The notes beneath the pieces are model-generated. The model searched no databases, was not told the DNA's origin, and saw only the letters and a list, made by a program, of their open reading frames with translations. Both the position numbers and the translations under genes were made by a program. Of a stretch of DNA of 64,000 bases, positions 54,292 to 62,514 are shown piece after piece (positions within the stretch are counted from its first letter, which is position 1; each line of letters opens with the position of its first letter). Origin of the DNA: Rhizobium sp. SSA_523 (GTDB lineage: Bacteria > Pseudomonadota > Alphaproteobacteria > Rhizobiales > Rhizobiaceae); the NCBI RefSeq assembly GCF_030435705.1, contig NZ_CP129382.1, positions 2,170,001 to 2,234,000 on the forward strand. Direction: 5' to 3'.

Positions 54292-54450
54292 ATGAACGAT
54301 CCCCGCGACCCGAGCGAACAGCCTCCGATGCCGGCCCCGACCTGGGCGCCGGAACCGCCGATCCAGGAACCGGAACCGGACCGCCTGCCGGACGAGGACC
54401 CGACCCCCAATCCCGATGAGACGCGCGAACCGCCAATGCGGGCTCTCTAG
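54292..54450 (+). CDS. Proline-rich acidic small protein
   Basis: 52 aa, about one third Pro and many Asp/Glu (PMPAPTWAPEPPIQEPEPDR); no predicted fold. AAGGAG precedes the ATG. After it, a purine-rich run with repeated CCAAAGAAG/CTAAAGAAG units, like a Lys-rich coding remnant, fills part of the gap before the phospholipase gene. Confidence 0.65.
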   Translation: MNDPRDPSEQPPMPAPTWAPEPPIQEPEPDRLPDEDPTPNPDETREPPMRAL

Positions 54451-54621
54451 CCAGGCGGCAAGAGGCCGCGTTTGGAAGAAGCCCGTCGACGAGGCCCGCC
54501 AAAGAAGCTGCTAAACAAAGAAGCCTGCTAAAGAAGTCCGCCAAAAAAGCCCAACTGGGGGCCAGAAAGTCCGCCACGAGAGGCGGCGGCCTTTGGCGTG
54601 GTGAGACCCGCGCCTCGCGCC

Positions 54622-54647
54622 GGAACCTAGCGGCGGCATGTCGCGTT
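54622..54647 (+). promoter_or_regulatory. EcfG-type promoter of the phospholipase D-like gene
   Basis: Perfect GGAAC-N17-CGTT, leader about 28 bases to the chosen start. Confidence 0.78.
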
Positions 54648-54681
54648 CTCTTCCTCACGAATATGCTGAGGGGTGAATGAC

Positions 54682-56220
54682 GTGGATATCCAGGTGCAGG
54701 ACAGACGCACGACCGACAAGCCGAGCCACCAGACCATTATCCGGCCGGGGCGCAATAGCTGGCGCAAGGCCAGAGCCGACAAGGTTGCCTTCCTGATCGA
54801 CGGCGCCGAATATTATCGCCGGCTCGACCAGGTTCTCGCCAAAGCCACCCGCTCGATCCTGATTGTCGGCTGGGACTTCAATCCCAAGCTCCGCCTGCGG
54901 CCCGAAGTGCCGGGTTCGCCCACCCTGGGCGAAATCCTGCGCCAGCGGGTGGAGGAAGAGGAACGGCTGAGCGTCCAGATTCTCGTCTGGGGCATGGGCC
55001 CCATCTATTCCGGCAAAAGCTTCGAACTCTTCCAGAAGGGCGGTCAGAAAGGAAGCTGGGTGGATCACCCGCGAATCCGCCTGGAATTCGATTTCCACCA
55101 TCCGGTCCGCGGAAGTCACCATCAAAAAATGGTCTGCGTCGACGATTCCGTTGCCTTTCTCGGCGGCATCGACCTCACCGCTCGCCGCTGGGATGACCGC
55201 AATCACGCCATCAAGAATGATCTTCGCTGCTCGCCCGACGGCACATGCTACGGGCCGGTGCACGACATCCAGTCGATCGTGTCGGGCGAAGCGGCCCGCC
55301 TTGTCGGCGATGCCTGCCGCAAGCGCTGGCGATTCGTGACGAAATCCGAAATGCCGCCGCTTCAGCCGCCGGAAGACCAGGAGGAGCGCAGCGAAACGGC
55401 AGCCTCGCTTTGGCCGGACGATCTGGCACCGCAGCTGACCGATTGCCCGACGGCCCTGGCCCTGACCGAACCCTTGCGCTGGAATGGCCGCCGCGGGCGC
55501 CGGGAGGCCGTGCAGCTGACCCATGATGCGCTGCGCGCAGCCCGCAAGCATATCTATATCGAATCCCAGTATCTCGCCTCCTTCAGTATCGCGCGCACCC
55601 TCATCGACCGCCTCAAGGAAAAAGACGGGCCGGAGATCGTGATTCTGGTCGTGCGCGAATCGCACGGCTTTCTGGAAAAGGTCATGATGGGCAACAACCG
55701 CAATCGCCTGATCCGCCGCCTGCGCCGGCACGACGACCATGATCGGCTGAAAGTGCTGTATGCCGTCAACCAGGACGAGGATGGCAATGAGAAGGAGATC
55801 GTCGTCCATGCCAAGCTGATCATCATCGATGACCGCATCGTCCGGGTCGGCTCCTCCAATCTGAATTACCGGTCCGAAGGGCTCGACACGGAGTCCGATC
55901 TCGCCTTCGAACCCGAAACCGACGAGGGACGGCGCGCCATCGCCGCGCTGCGCGACGATCTTCTGGCCGAACATCTCGATGCCGAACCGGCGCAGATCGC
56001 CGCCTCCATGGCAGCGACCGGATCCCTGCTGCGCACCATCGACCGCTACAATGTGAAGCCGCGCGGCCTGCGCTCCTTCACCATCGACCTCCTGCGCGGC
56101 GAAACGGATTCGGTCCTCGGTACCTCGCTCGTCGACCCGCGGCGCCCCTTCTGGCCCTGGTGGCAGCTGAAGATCGGCGTGCGCTGGGCGATGTCACGCC
56201 TGACGCGAAGCTTCCTGTAA
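54682..56220 (+). CDS. Phospholipase D/cardiolipin synthase-like protein (ClsB/YbhO-like)
   Basis: 512 aa with two HKD motifs: HHQKMVCVDD near residue 148 and HAKLIIIDD near residue 374, each followed by the usual GGIDLT/GSSNLN text. ClsB-type enzymes join phosphatidyl groups into cardiolipin; a plain phospholipase is possible. No signal peptide. GTG with GAGGGG eight bases before it is preferred to a GTG three codons upstream. Its partners in this block are YbhN- and YbhP-like genes. Confidence 0.88.
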   Translation: MDIQVQDRRTTDKPSHQTIIRPGRNSWRKARADKVAFLIDGAEYYRRLDQVLAKATRSILIVGWDFNPKLRLRPEVPGSPTLGEILRQRVEEEERLSVQILVWGMGPIYSGKSFELFQKGGQKGSWVDHPRIRLEFDFHHPVRGSHHQKMVCVDDSVAFLGGIDLTARRWDDRNHAIKNDLRCSPDGTCYGPVHDIQSIVSGEAARLVGDACRKRWRFVTKSEMPPLQPPEDQEERSETAASLWPDDLAPQLTDCPTALALTEPLRWNGRRGRREAVQLTHDALRAARKHIYIESQYLASFSIARTLIDRLKEKDGPEIVILVVRESHGFLEKVMMGNNRNRLIRRLRRHDDHDRLKVLYAVNQDEDGNEKEIVVHAKLIIIDDRIVRVGSSNLNYRSEGLDTESDLAFEPETDEGRRAIAALRDDLLAEHLDAEPAQIAASMAATGSLLRTIDRYNVKPRGLRSFTIDLLRGETDSVLGTSLVDPRRPFWPWWQLKIGVRWAMSRLTRSFL

Positions 56221-57135
56221 CGGCAGGCTCGGGCGGCGGCGGAAATAGGCTTCGCTGATCAGCAGCAGGGACAGGCCGAGCAGAAGCGGAATGAAGTAAT
56301 AAAGGACGCGGAAGGCGACCAGCGCCCCGATGGAGGCGCTGGCCGGCAGGAGCATCAGCATGGTCGCCTCCAGCACGCCGAGACCGCCGGGGACATGGCT
56401 GAGAATGGCGGCGATCGTTGCCGTGACATAGGCCGAGGCAACCTGCAGATAGCCAGCATCCGTAAAGGCGGTCAGAAGCTGGTCGAGCGCACCCGCAACG
56501 CAGCCGAAATTGACCGTGCCGATCAGGATCTGCGCCAGGCACATCGGCGTCTTCGGCATGTCCATGCGGAAATTGCGGATCTTCAATGGCGGCCGCCCCC
56601 AGACCGAGCAGATCACATAGGCCGCCGGATAGGCGAGAAAGGCAAGGCCCAGCCAGCGCCGCGGCTCCGGCCCCAATTGCAGCAGGGTTTCTGCCGTTGC
56701 CGGCATCAGCAGGAGCGTGATGCCGCCCAGCATGGCCAGGCCGAGAACCACCGTATTGCCGCAGAACAGGATGACCTTCGCCACCTCCTCGGGCGCAAGG
56801 CCCCAGCGTGTGTAGAAGCGGTAGCGCACGGCCCCGCTGGACAGCGCGGCACCGCCCACATTATGGCCGATGGACAAGGCGGTGACGGAGGCGAGCGCGG
56901 CTCGGTGGAAAGGCTGCGGCCGCCCGACATAGCGCAGGGCAAGCCAGTCGAAACAGGACAGGCAGGTATAGGAGGCCGCGACAAACAGACTGGCCGTCAT
57001 CAACCGCCAGCCGGAGATCATGCCGAGCGAAGCCGTGACTTCATCCCAGCTGTAGCGGCTGAGGCTGCGATAGACGAGGACGATCGCAACACAGATGATG
57101 ATGGCGATGACCATTCGAATTAAAAGCCGCGTCAC
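56194..57135 (-). CDS. YbhN-like membrane protein (LPG synthase transmembrane family)
   Basis: 313 aa with about eight helices: IRMVIAIIICVAIVLVYRSL, LASVTALSIGHNVGGAAL, YRFYTRWGLAPEEVAKVILF and HVPGGLGVLEATMLMLLP are typical of the UPF0104/LPG_synthase_TM family. The start is uncertain: this GTG has GGGAG five bases upstream; another GTG 14 codons earlier gives a longer frame. It converges on the phospholipase gene (27-base overlap at their stops) and is divergent from the YbhP-like gene. Confidence 0.85.
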   Translation of the reverse strand: MTRLLIRMVIAIIICVAIVLVYRSLSRYSWDEVTASLGMISGWRLMTASLFVAASYTCLSCFDWLALRYVGRPQPFHRAALASVTALSIGHNVGGAALSSGAVRYRFYTRWGLAPEEVAKVILFCGNTVVLGLAMLGGITLLLMPATAETLLQLGPEPRRWLGLAFLAYPAAYVICSVWGRPPLKIRNFRMDMPKTPMCLAQILIGTVNFGCVAGALDQLLTAFTDAGYLQVASAYVTATIAAILSHVPGGLGVLEATMLMLLPASASIGALVAFRVLYYFIPLLLGLSLLLISEAYFRRRPSLPLQEASRQA

Positions 57136-57224
57136 GGGTGCTCCCACTGCCTTGCGCCGGTCCCCCGTGCGCTTCACTTCTTGCTGCTTGTCTGTCGTCG
57201 TTCGACTTGTTGTTCCGATGGGGG

Positions 57225-57250
57225 AACGAAAAGCCGGGAAAAGGGGTTCC
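57225..57250 (-). promoter_or_regulatory. EcfG-type promoter of the YbhN-like gene
   Basis: Perfect minus-strand GGAAC-N17-CGTT. The same 28 bases (57223-57250) read on the plus strand as GGAAC-N17-GGTT, facing the YbhP-like gene. Confidence 0.72.
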
Positions 57251-57257
57251 CTCGCTC

Positions 57258-58013
57258 ATGACCGAACCTGACTTCGCTACGCCGCCGCCAACCGGACGGA
57301 CCATCCGCATTCTCAGCTACAATGTTCACAGTTGTGTGGGCAGCGACCGCGTGCTGGATGTCGGCCGCATCGCCGATGTGATCGCCGAACTGGAGCCGGA
57401 TATCATCGGCCTGCAGGAACTGGATGTGGGGCGCAAGCGCAGCGGCGGCATCGATCAGGCGGAAGAAATCGCACGCCGCCTGAAGATGGACTACCATTTC
57501 CATCCCGCCCTCAGGATGGAAGAAGAACATTACGGCGATGCCCTTTTGACGCCCCTGCCGATGCGGCTGGTCAAGGCCGGGCCGCTGCCCTCGATCGGTG
57601 AGCCGCGCGGCGCGATCTGGGCCGAGGTAATGGCCGGCGAGCATCGCCTGCAGGTCTTCAACACCCATCTCGGCCTGCTGCGAAGGGATCGCCAGCGGCA
57701 GGCCGATGCGCTGCTCGGCCCGGACTGGATCGGGCATGCCGATGCCGAGGGGCAACCGCTGGTCCTGATCGGCGATTTCAATTCCATCCCCTCCTCGGCT
57801 CCCTACCGCTCCATGGTAAGCCGCCTGGACGATGCCCGACGCCAGACGGGACGCCTGCCCTTCCCGACCTTCCCCTCGCGCTGGCCACTGTTGCGGCTCG
57901 ACCACGTCTTCGTCGGCGCCGGCCCGAAGATCGTCGAGGCTCTCGCCATCTCGACGCCCTTGACGCGGAAAGCGTCCGACCACCTCCCGCTGCTGGTTAC
58001 GATCGAGGTCTAA
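57258..58013 (+). CDS. Endonuclease/exonuclease/phosphatase family protein (YbhP-like)
   Basis: 251 aa. Fold marks: RILSYNVHSCVGSDRVLDVGRIADVI, DIIGLQELDVGRKR (Glu metal site), HLGLLRRDRQRQADALLG, GDFNSIPSSAPYR and the C-terminal SDHLPLL (His). Members cut phosphodiester or phosphomonoester bonds in nucleic acids or lipids. The frame opens 40 codons upstream, across a promoter. AAGGGG lies 11 bases before the ATG. Confidence 0.88.
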   Translation: MTEPDFATPPPTGRTIRILSYNVHSCVGSDRVLDVGRIADVIAELEPDIIGLQELDVGRKRSGGIDQAEEIARRLKMDYHFHPALRMEEEHYGDALLTPLPMRLVKAGPLPSIGEPRGAIWAEVMAGEHRLQVFNTHLGLLRRDRQRQADALLGPDWIGHADAEGQPLVLIGDFNSIPSSAPYRSMVSRLDDARRQTGRLPFPTFPSRWPLLRLDHVFVGAGPKIVEALAISTPLTRKASDHLPLLVTIEV

Positions 58014-58154
58014 CCACGACACGGAAGATCGGGCTGAAAGGCATGGCCGAGCCTCCGGTCACAGCGTGACCAGAGGGGGGCCGATAAGGTCTCGATCAGA
58101 GGGGCCAAGAGGAGACCCGCCAGGGGGGCCGTGCCGACTGACGGGCATTGCCGA

Positions 58155-58400
58155 TCAGTGACCGCTTCCCTTGCGATGTTCGCTTTCCTGGTTCACGCCG
58201 CGGATGATCGACGGATCGTCGCGCATCGAGACATCGCCGACGACCGGGTTGATCGTCTCCTCGCCCTGGCGAAAAGCCTCGCGGGCTGCGGGATTGCGGT
58301 TGAGATCGGCCCTGGCGTCGAAATCCTCGCCGCCATTGCTGGTATCGACGCGCTTCTCGATGATGTTGCGCTGCTGCTGGTGTGTCTTGTTGCCTTGCAT
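58155..58400 (-). CDS. Uncharacterised hydrophilic small protein
   Basis: 81 aa, Asn/Gln/Arg/Asp-rich (QGNKTHQQQRNIIEKRVDTS), probably disordered, with a C-terminal GVNQESEHRKGSGH. GAGGAGG lies five bases before the ATG. Second gene of a two-gene operon, 34 bases after the 87-aa gene. Confidence 0.7.
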   Translation of the reverse strand: MQGNKTHQQQRNIIEKRVDTSNGGEDFDARADLNRNPAAREAFRQGEETINPVVGDVSMRDDPSIIRGVNQESEHRKGSGH

Positions 58401-58434
58401 GATTGCCTCCTCGGGCATGGTTGTCCTGTCCGCC

Positions 58435-58698
58435 TCAGTGTTTGGCGACGAACTTGTTGAAGCGGCTCGTCTTGCCGTCCTTTGTCTCGTCCTGGTACAG
58501 GAAGCAGAGGTCGTTCTCGTCGAAGATGGAGAAGAAATCCTCCCATTCGATGGCTTCGAGATTGTCTTCCGGCTTGCCGAAATCGACACGCAATATGCCG
58601 CCTTCCTTGGCGCCCTTCACTCTTGCGGGATGGCCGCCACGCTCTTCGATCCAGCGCTGGATGGTCTTGTGATCCGTGGTCTGCACGGCTTCGCTCAT
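58435..58698 (-). CDS. Conserved small protein of unknown function
   Basis: 87 aa: DHKTIQRWIEERGGHPARVK, GGILRVDFGKPEDNLEAIEW and EDFFSIFDENDLCFLYQDET. The pattern recalls a widespread short family with DH-TI-W and W-EFF-F motifs, of no known activity. AAGGAG lies seven bases before the ATG and an EcfG-type promoter upstream. Confidence 0.78.
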   Translation of the reverse strand: MSEAVQTTDHKTIQRWIEERGGHPARVKGAKEGGILRVDFGKPEDNLEAIEWEDFFSIFDENDLCFLYQDETKDGKTSRFNKFVAKH

Positions 58699-58760
58699 GG
58701 CCGTTCTCCTTCTTCGATGGCACGAAACAGTCTCTGCTTGAGCAGAGCGCTCAAGGATCC

Positions 58761-58785
58761 AACCACGTTGCCGGCGCTAGGTTCC
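58761..58785 (-). promoter_or_regulatory. EcfG-type promoter of the 87-aa and 81-aa genes
   Basis: Minus-strand GGAAC-N16-GGTT, leader about 56 bases. Confidence 0.68.
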
Positions 58786-58875
58786 GAGCGGAGGGACACC
58801 CCCGTCGCGCGAGCAAGGGCGTTGGTCCGGCACAGCGCTTGGTTGTGCTGCGTGCAAATATTTCCCGCAACATCT

Positions 58876-58900
58876 GGAACCAACGATCTGCGCTGCAGTT
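58876..58900 (+). promoter_or_regulatory. EcfG-type promoter of a candidate small RNA
   Basis: GGAAC-N16-AGTT, followed after about 65 bases by a terminator and only much later (about 290 bases) by cydA. Confidence 0.6.
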
Positions 58901-58906
58901 GATCCG

Positions 58907-59000
58907 ATGTCATTGGCGCGGCATTGCCGTGCCGATGCGTGGATCTCCCCCGACCCTCCCTCTCGGCGCTTCTCATTTCTGGGAAGCGCCCTTCTTTTTT
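58907..59000 (+). ncRNA. Candidate stress-regulated small RNA with C-rich loop region
   Basis: Predicted transcript of about 94 bases. A ten-pair hairpin (58912-58936, arms ATTGGCGCGG and CCGTGCCGAT, two wobble pairs, loop CATTG) comes first, then a C-rich unpaired stretch (58946-58964, CCCCCGACCCTCCC), then a terminator hairpin GGCGCTTC/GAAGCGCC followed by CTTCTTTTTT. Promoter of the EcfG type lies directly upstream. No ORF fits. It may instead be an attenuated leader of the bd oxidase. Caulobacter GsrN, an EcfG-family-controlled RNA with a C-rich target loop, is a precedent. Confidence 0.6.
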
Positions 59001-59188
59001 CGCTCCGGACCGCGAAATTGCGCCGGCGCAGTGGGTCTTTTCATCGGGCTTTGCTATAAGCTGTGACAATTCGCCAGAGGCGGTTTGCCTGCCTGCGGCA
59101 ATCGCGCTTATTGTGCGTGCAATGCCCGCTTGGCATTTGTCTTTGATCAAGGCGGCGCTCCTTTGGCGCAACCTCAGCGAGGGAAGAC

Positions 59189-60634
59189 ATGTTCGAACAA
59201 CTCGACGCTACGGTTCTGGCCCGCATCCAGTTTGCCTTCACTGTGTCCTTCCACATCATCTTCCCCGCCTTTTCGATCGGGCTGGCGAGCTATCTGGCGG
59301 TTCTCGAAGGCCTGCATCTGTGGACGAAGAAGCCGATCTACCTGGAGCTCTTCGATTTCTGGAAGACCATTTTTGCCCTGGCTTTCGGCATGGGCGTGGT
59401 CTCTGGCATCGTCATGTCCTACCAGTTCGGCACCAATTGGAGCGTGTTTTCCGACAAGGCCGGACCGGTCATCGGTCCCTTGATGGGCTACGAGGTCCTG
59501 TCGGCTTTCTTCCTGGAAGCGGGCTTCCTGGGCGTCATGCTGTTCGGCCGCAAGCGGGTTGGGCCCGGCCTGCACTTCTTCGCCACCCTGATGGTCGCCT
59601 TCGGCACGCTGATGTCGGCCACCTGGATCCTGTCGGTGAATTCCTGGATGCAGACGCCGGCAGGCTTCGCCATGAACGATGTCGGCCAGTTCGTGCCCAC
59701 GGACTGGTGGGCGGCGATCTTCAACCCGTCCTTCCCCTACCGCTTCATCCACATGGTCATGGCCGCCTACCTGACGACGGCGCTGGTCGTCGGGGCCGTG
59801 GGCGGTTACCATCTCCTGCGCCGCACGGCGCCGCTGCGGGCCGGCACGATGTTTTCGATGGCCATGGGCATGATCTGCGTGGTGGCGCCGCTGCAAATCC
59901 TTGCGGGCGATGCGCATGGGCTGAACACGCTGGAGCACCAGCCGGTCAAGGTCATGGCCATGGAAGGCCATTTCGACAGCCATCCGGAGGGCGCGCCGCT
60001 GATCATCTTCGGCATTCCCAACCAGGCGGAGAAGCGCGTGGATTATGCCGTCGAGATCCCCAAGCTCTCGAGCCTCATCCTCAAGCATGACCTGAACGCG
60101 CCCCTTGACGGGTTGGATACCGTCGCCGACACGCTGGAACCGCCGGTCAATATCGTCTTCTTCTCCTTCCGGATCATGGTCGCGCTCGGCTTCGCCATGC
60201 TGGGGCTGGGTCTCTGGAGCCTGTTCTGTCGCTGGAAGGGCACGCTCTACAGCAGCCCCTGGCTGCACCGACTGGCCGTCGCAATGGGCCCTGCCGGTTT
60301 TGTTGCGGTTCTCGCCGGCTGGGTCACCACCGAAGTCGGTCGCCAGCCCTATACCGTCTACGGCCATTTGCTGACCGCGCAATCCATTTCGCCGATCTCG
60401 GCGCCGGCGGTCGCCGGTTCGCTGATCGCCTTCGTCATCGTCTATTTTCTCCTCTTCGGTGCCGGGACCTTCTATATCCTGCGGCTGATGGGCAGGCTGC
60501 CGCGCGATCCCGAGGGTCATCTCGGCCTCGGCCCGATCCGCACCACCGGCATAACGCCGGCGCCGGGCCTCGCCGACAGCCCCGGCGGCACCCATCATCC
60601 TGCCGGCCACGGAGGTGCCCATCATGGAGCTTGA
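59189..60634 (+). CDS. cydA: Cytochrome bd-type ubiquinol oxidase subunit I, cyanide-insensitive type
   Basis: 481 aa. Axial His in SFHIIFPAFSIG, His in YRFIHMVMAAY, quinol-loop region short as in CIO-type enzymes, and the conserved EVGRQPYTVYGHLLT. The C-terminus ends in a His/Gly-rich stretch (GGTHHPAGHGGAHHGA) that could bind metal. It oxidises ubiquinol and reduces oxygen without pumping protons. It precedes cydB, overlapping by 11 bases. Confidence 0.93.
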   Translation: MFEQLDATVLARIQFAFTVSFHIIFPAFSIGLASYLAVLEGLHLWTKKPIYLELFDFWKTIFALAFGMGVVSGIVMSYQFGTNWSVFSDKAGPVIGPLMGYEVLSAFFLEAGFLGVMLFGRKRVGPGLHFFATLMVAFGTLMSATWILSVNSWMQTPAGFAMNDVGQFVPTDWWAAIFNPSFPYRFIHMVMAAYLTTALVVGAVGGYHLLRRTAPLRAGTMFSMAMGMICVVAPLQILAGDAHGLNTLEHQPVKVMAMEGHFDSHPEGAPLIIFGIPNQAEKRVDYAVEIPKLSSLILKHDLNAPLDGLDTVADTLEPPVNIVFFSFRIMVALGFAMLGLGLWSLFCRWKGTLYSSPWLHRLAVAMGPAGFVAVLAGWVTTEVGRQPYTVYGHLLTAQSISPISAPAVAGSLIAFVIVYFLLFGAGTFYILRLMGRLPRDPEGHLGLGPIRTTGITPAPGLADSPGGTHHPAGHGGAHHGA

Positions 60635-61628
60635 TCTTCCCTTCATCTGGGCGGCTCTCATCGCCTTTGCGGTTCTCGCCTATGTGGTCCTGGATGGTTT
60701 CGACCTCGGTGTCGGCATCCTCTTCCCCTTCTTCCCCCACAAGCGCGACCGCGATGTGATGATGAATTCGGTGGCACCGGTCTGGGACGGCAACGAGACC
60801 TGGCTCGTGCTCGGCGGCGGCGGGCTGCTTGCCGTTTTCCCGCTGGCCTATGCCACGATCCTGCCGGCGCTCTACGCGCCGATCATCGCCATGCTGCTGG
60901 CCCTCATCTTCCGGGGCGTCGCTTTCGAATATCGCTGGCGCACGAAAAAGGCGGAGGTGCTATGGGATTGGGCCTTTGCCGGCGGGTCATCCGTCGCGGC
61001 CCTGATGCAGGGCATTGCACTGGGTGCCCTGGTGCAAGGCATCGCGGTGGAAAATCGTGCCTATGCGGGAGGCTGGTGGGATTGGCTGACGCCCTTCTCG
61101 ATCCTCACGGGCTTTGCCCTCCTGATCGGCTACGCCCTCCTCGGCGCCACCTGGCTCGTCATGCGAACGACAGGGGATCTGGCGGCGAAAGCCCGCCGCT
61201 ATGCCTTGGCCGCCGCGCTATTGACGCTTGCGGCCATCGGCATCGTAAGCGTCTGGACGCCTTTCCTGAAACCGGAATATCTGGATCGCTGGTTCCGCTA
61301 CCCGACCGCCCTGTTCTCCGTGATCGTGCCATTGCTGGTGATCGCCTGTTTCTTCGTCCTCCTGAACGGCCTGCAGAAAAAGCAGGACACCCGCCCATTC
61401 GTGGCCGCGCTTGGCATTTTCGTGCTGGCCTATGCGGGTATCGGCGTCAGCTTCTATCCCTATATCGTGCCGACATCGGTCACCATCTGGGACGCGGCGG
61501 CACCGGATGAGAGCCTCGCTTTCCTGCTGATCGGCGCCGTGGTGCTCATTCCCGCCATCCTTGCCTATACGGGCTATGCCTATTGGGTCTTCCGCGGCAA
61601 GGTCAATCCCGAAGAGGGCTATCACTGA
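60624..61628 (+). CDS. cydB: Cytochrome bd-type ubiquinol oxidase subunit II
   Basis: 334 aa with about eight helices. VLDGFDLGVGILFPFF, APVWDGNETWLVLGGGGLLA and RGVAFEYRWR are diagnostic. ATG with GGAGG eight bases before it, within the end of cydA; a GTG three codons earlier lacks spacing. It forms the oxidase heterodimer with subunit I. Confidence 0.93.
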   Translation: MELDLPFIWAALIAFAVLAYVVLDGFDLGVGILFPFFPHKRDRDVMMNSVAPVWDGNETWLVLGGGGLLAVFPLAYATILPALYAPIIAMLLALIFRGVAFEYRWRTKKAEVLWDWAFAGGSSVAALMQGIALGALVQGIAVENRAYAGGWWDWLTPFSILTGFALLIGYALLGATWLVMRTTGDLAAKARRYALAAALLTLAAIGIVSVWTPFLKPEYLDRWFRYPTALFSVIVPLLVIACFFVLLNGLQKKQDTRPFVAALGIFVLAYAGIGVSFYPYIVPTSVTIWDAAAPDESLAFLLIGAVVLIPAILAYTGYAYWVFRGKVNPEEGYH

Positions 61629-61738
61629 TGGCCGGCCAGAGGATGAGGCAGATCGGCTGGTTTGTCCTTTTGTGGTGCGCCGGGGTGGGTTGCGTGGCGG
61701 TGGTCGGCCTCCTGATCAAGCTGTGGCTCGGGGCCTGA
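61628..61738 (+). CDS. DUF2474-like membrane mini-protein of the bd oxidase
   Basis: 36 aa, too short for ordinary gene finding. Reads MAGQRMRQIGWFVLLWCAG, then a hydrophobic helix ending LIKLWLGA. The ATG overlaps the cydB stop (TGATG). Many CIO-type operons end in such a small membrane protein, thought to be a CydX-like accessory subunit. Confidence 0.78.
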   Translation: MAGQRMRQIGWFVLLWCAGVGCVAVVGLLIKLWLGA

Positions 61739-61753
61739 GACCGTCCTTTCCGG

Positions 61754-62308
61754 TCATCGCCTGGCCAGCACGACGAGGTAGCGGACCGCCTCTGAAGAGG
61801 CATTGGAGAAGAGGCAGGGCTGCGGCGCGCCAAGCTCCAGACAATCGCCCACCTGCAGGCGGTGCGTCACATCGCCTTCGGTAAAATCCAGGCATCCGGC
61901 CAGGATCAGAATCTGTTGCCGCTGAAAGGCGAAGGCCGCGGCGGGATAGGGAATGCGAACGCCGGGCGGCAACATCACCTCGATCACCTCCAGCCCGCCT
62001 CCTGTGACCGGCGACAAAGCGCGGCGCTGATATCCGGTTTCCGGATCCGTCCAGACCGGCTGATCGGCGGCCCGCACCAGCTTTTCGCCGGAGCGCTCGG
62101 CAATCGACAAAAGCGCGGAGAGCGGCAGGCCGAAGGCGCCGGACAGGCGTCCAAGCACCGTGGCTGTGGGGCTCGCCTCGCACCGTTCGATCTTGCTGAT
62201 CATTGCCTTCGAGACGCCGGACCGCTCGGCAAGCTCCGCAAGCGACCAGGCGCGCCGCTCCCTTTCGCCCCGCAGACAGGCAGCAATGGCATCCGTGAGA
62301 ACATCCAT
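61754..62308 (-). CDS. XRE family regulator with cupin domain
   Basis: 184 aa. Helix-turn-helix at residues about 14-67 (LAELAERSGVSKAMISKIE) and a C-terminal cupin barrel (VMLPPGVRIPYP, GDVTHRLQVGDCLELG). The frame opens 35 codons upstream; the ATG behind AGGA is preferred. Divergent from the luciferase-like gene, so it probably regulates that gene or itself, with a small ligand in the cupin. Confidence 0.87.
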   Translation of the reverse strand: MDVLTDAIAACLRGERERRAWSLAELAERSGVSKAMISKIERCEASPTATVLGRLSGAFGLPLSALLSIAERSGEKLVRAADQPVWTDPETGYQRRALSPVTGGGLEVIEVMLPPGVRIPYPAAAFAFQRQQILILAGCLDFTEGDVTHRLQVGDCLELGAPQPCLFSNASSEAVRYLVVLARR

Positions 62309-62514
62309 TCTTGCATTTCCTAAAAAACTGTCTCTTATAGTAGACGAAAATACGCCGATAGGAAACGCCGCCGGCCGGCCTGGCCTAGCCAATCGATACC
62401 AGACGCAAGACACCAGGTTTGCCTGTTCGTGCAGATCATCGACCCGACGCAGCCGGAAGCCGGCTGAGCGGCGTCTTTCGTCATGACCGCTACACCCGAT
62501 ACATCCGAGGGACC

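Noticed and set aside
59174..60661. 495-codon minus-strand frame
   Set aside because: Antisense to cydA, which has clear haem-ligand motifs.
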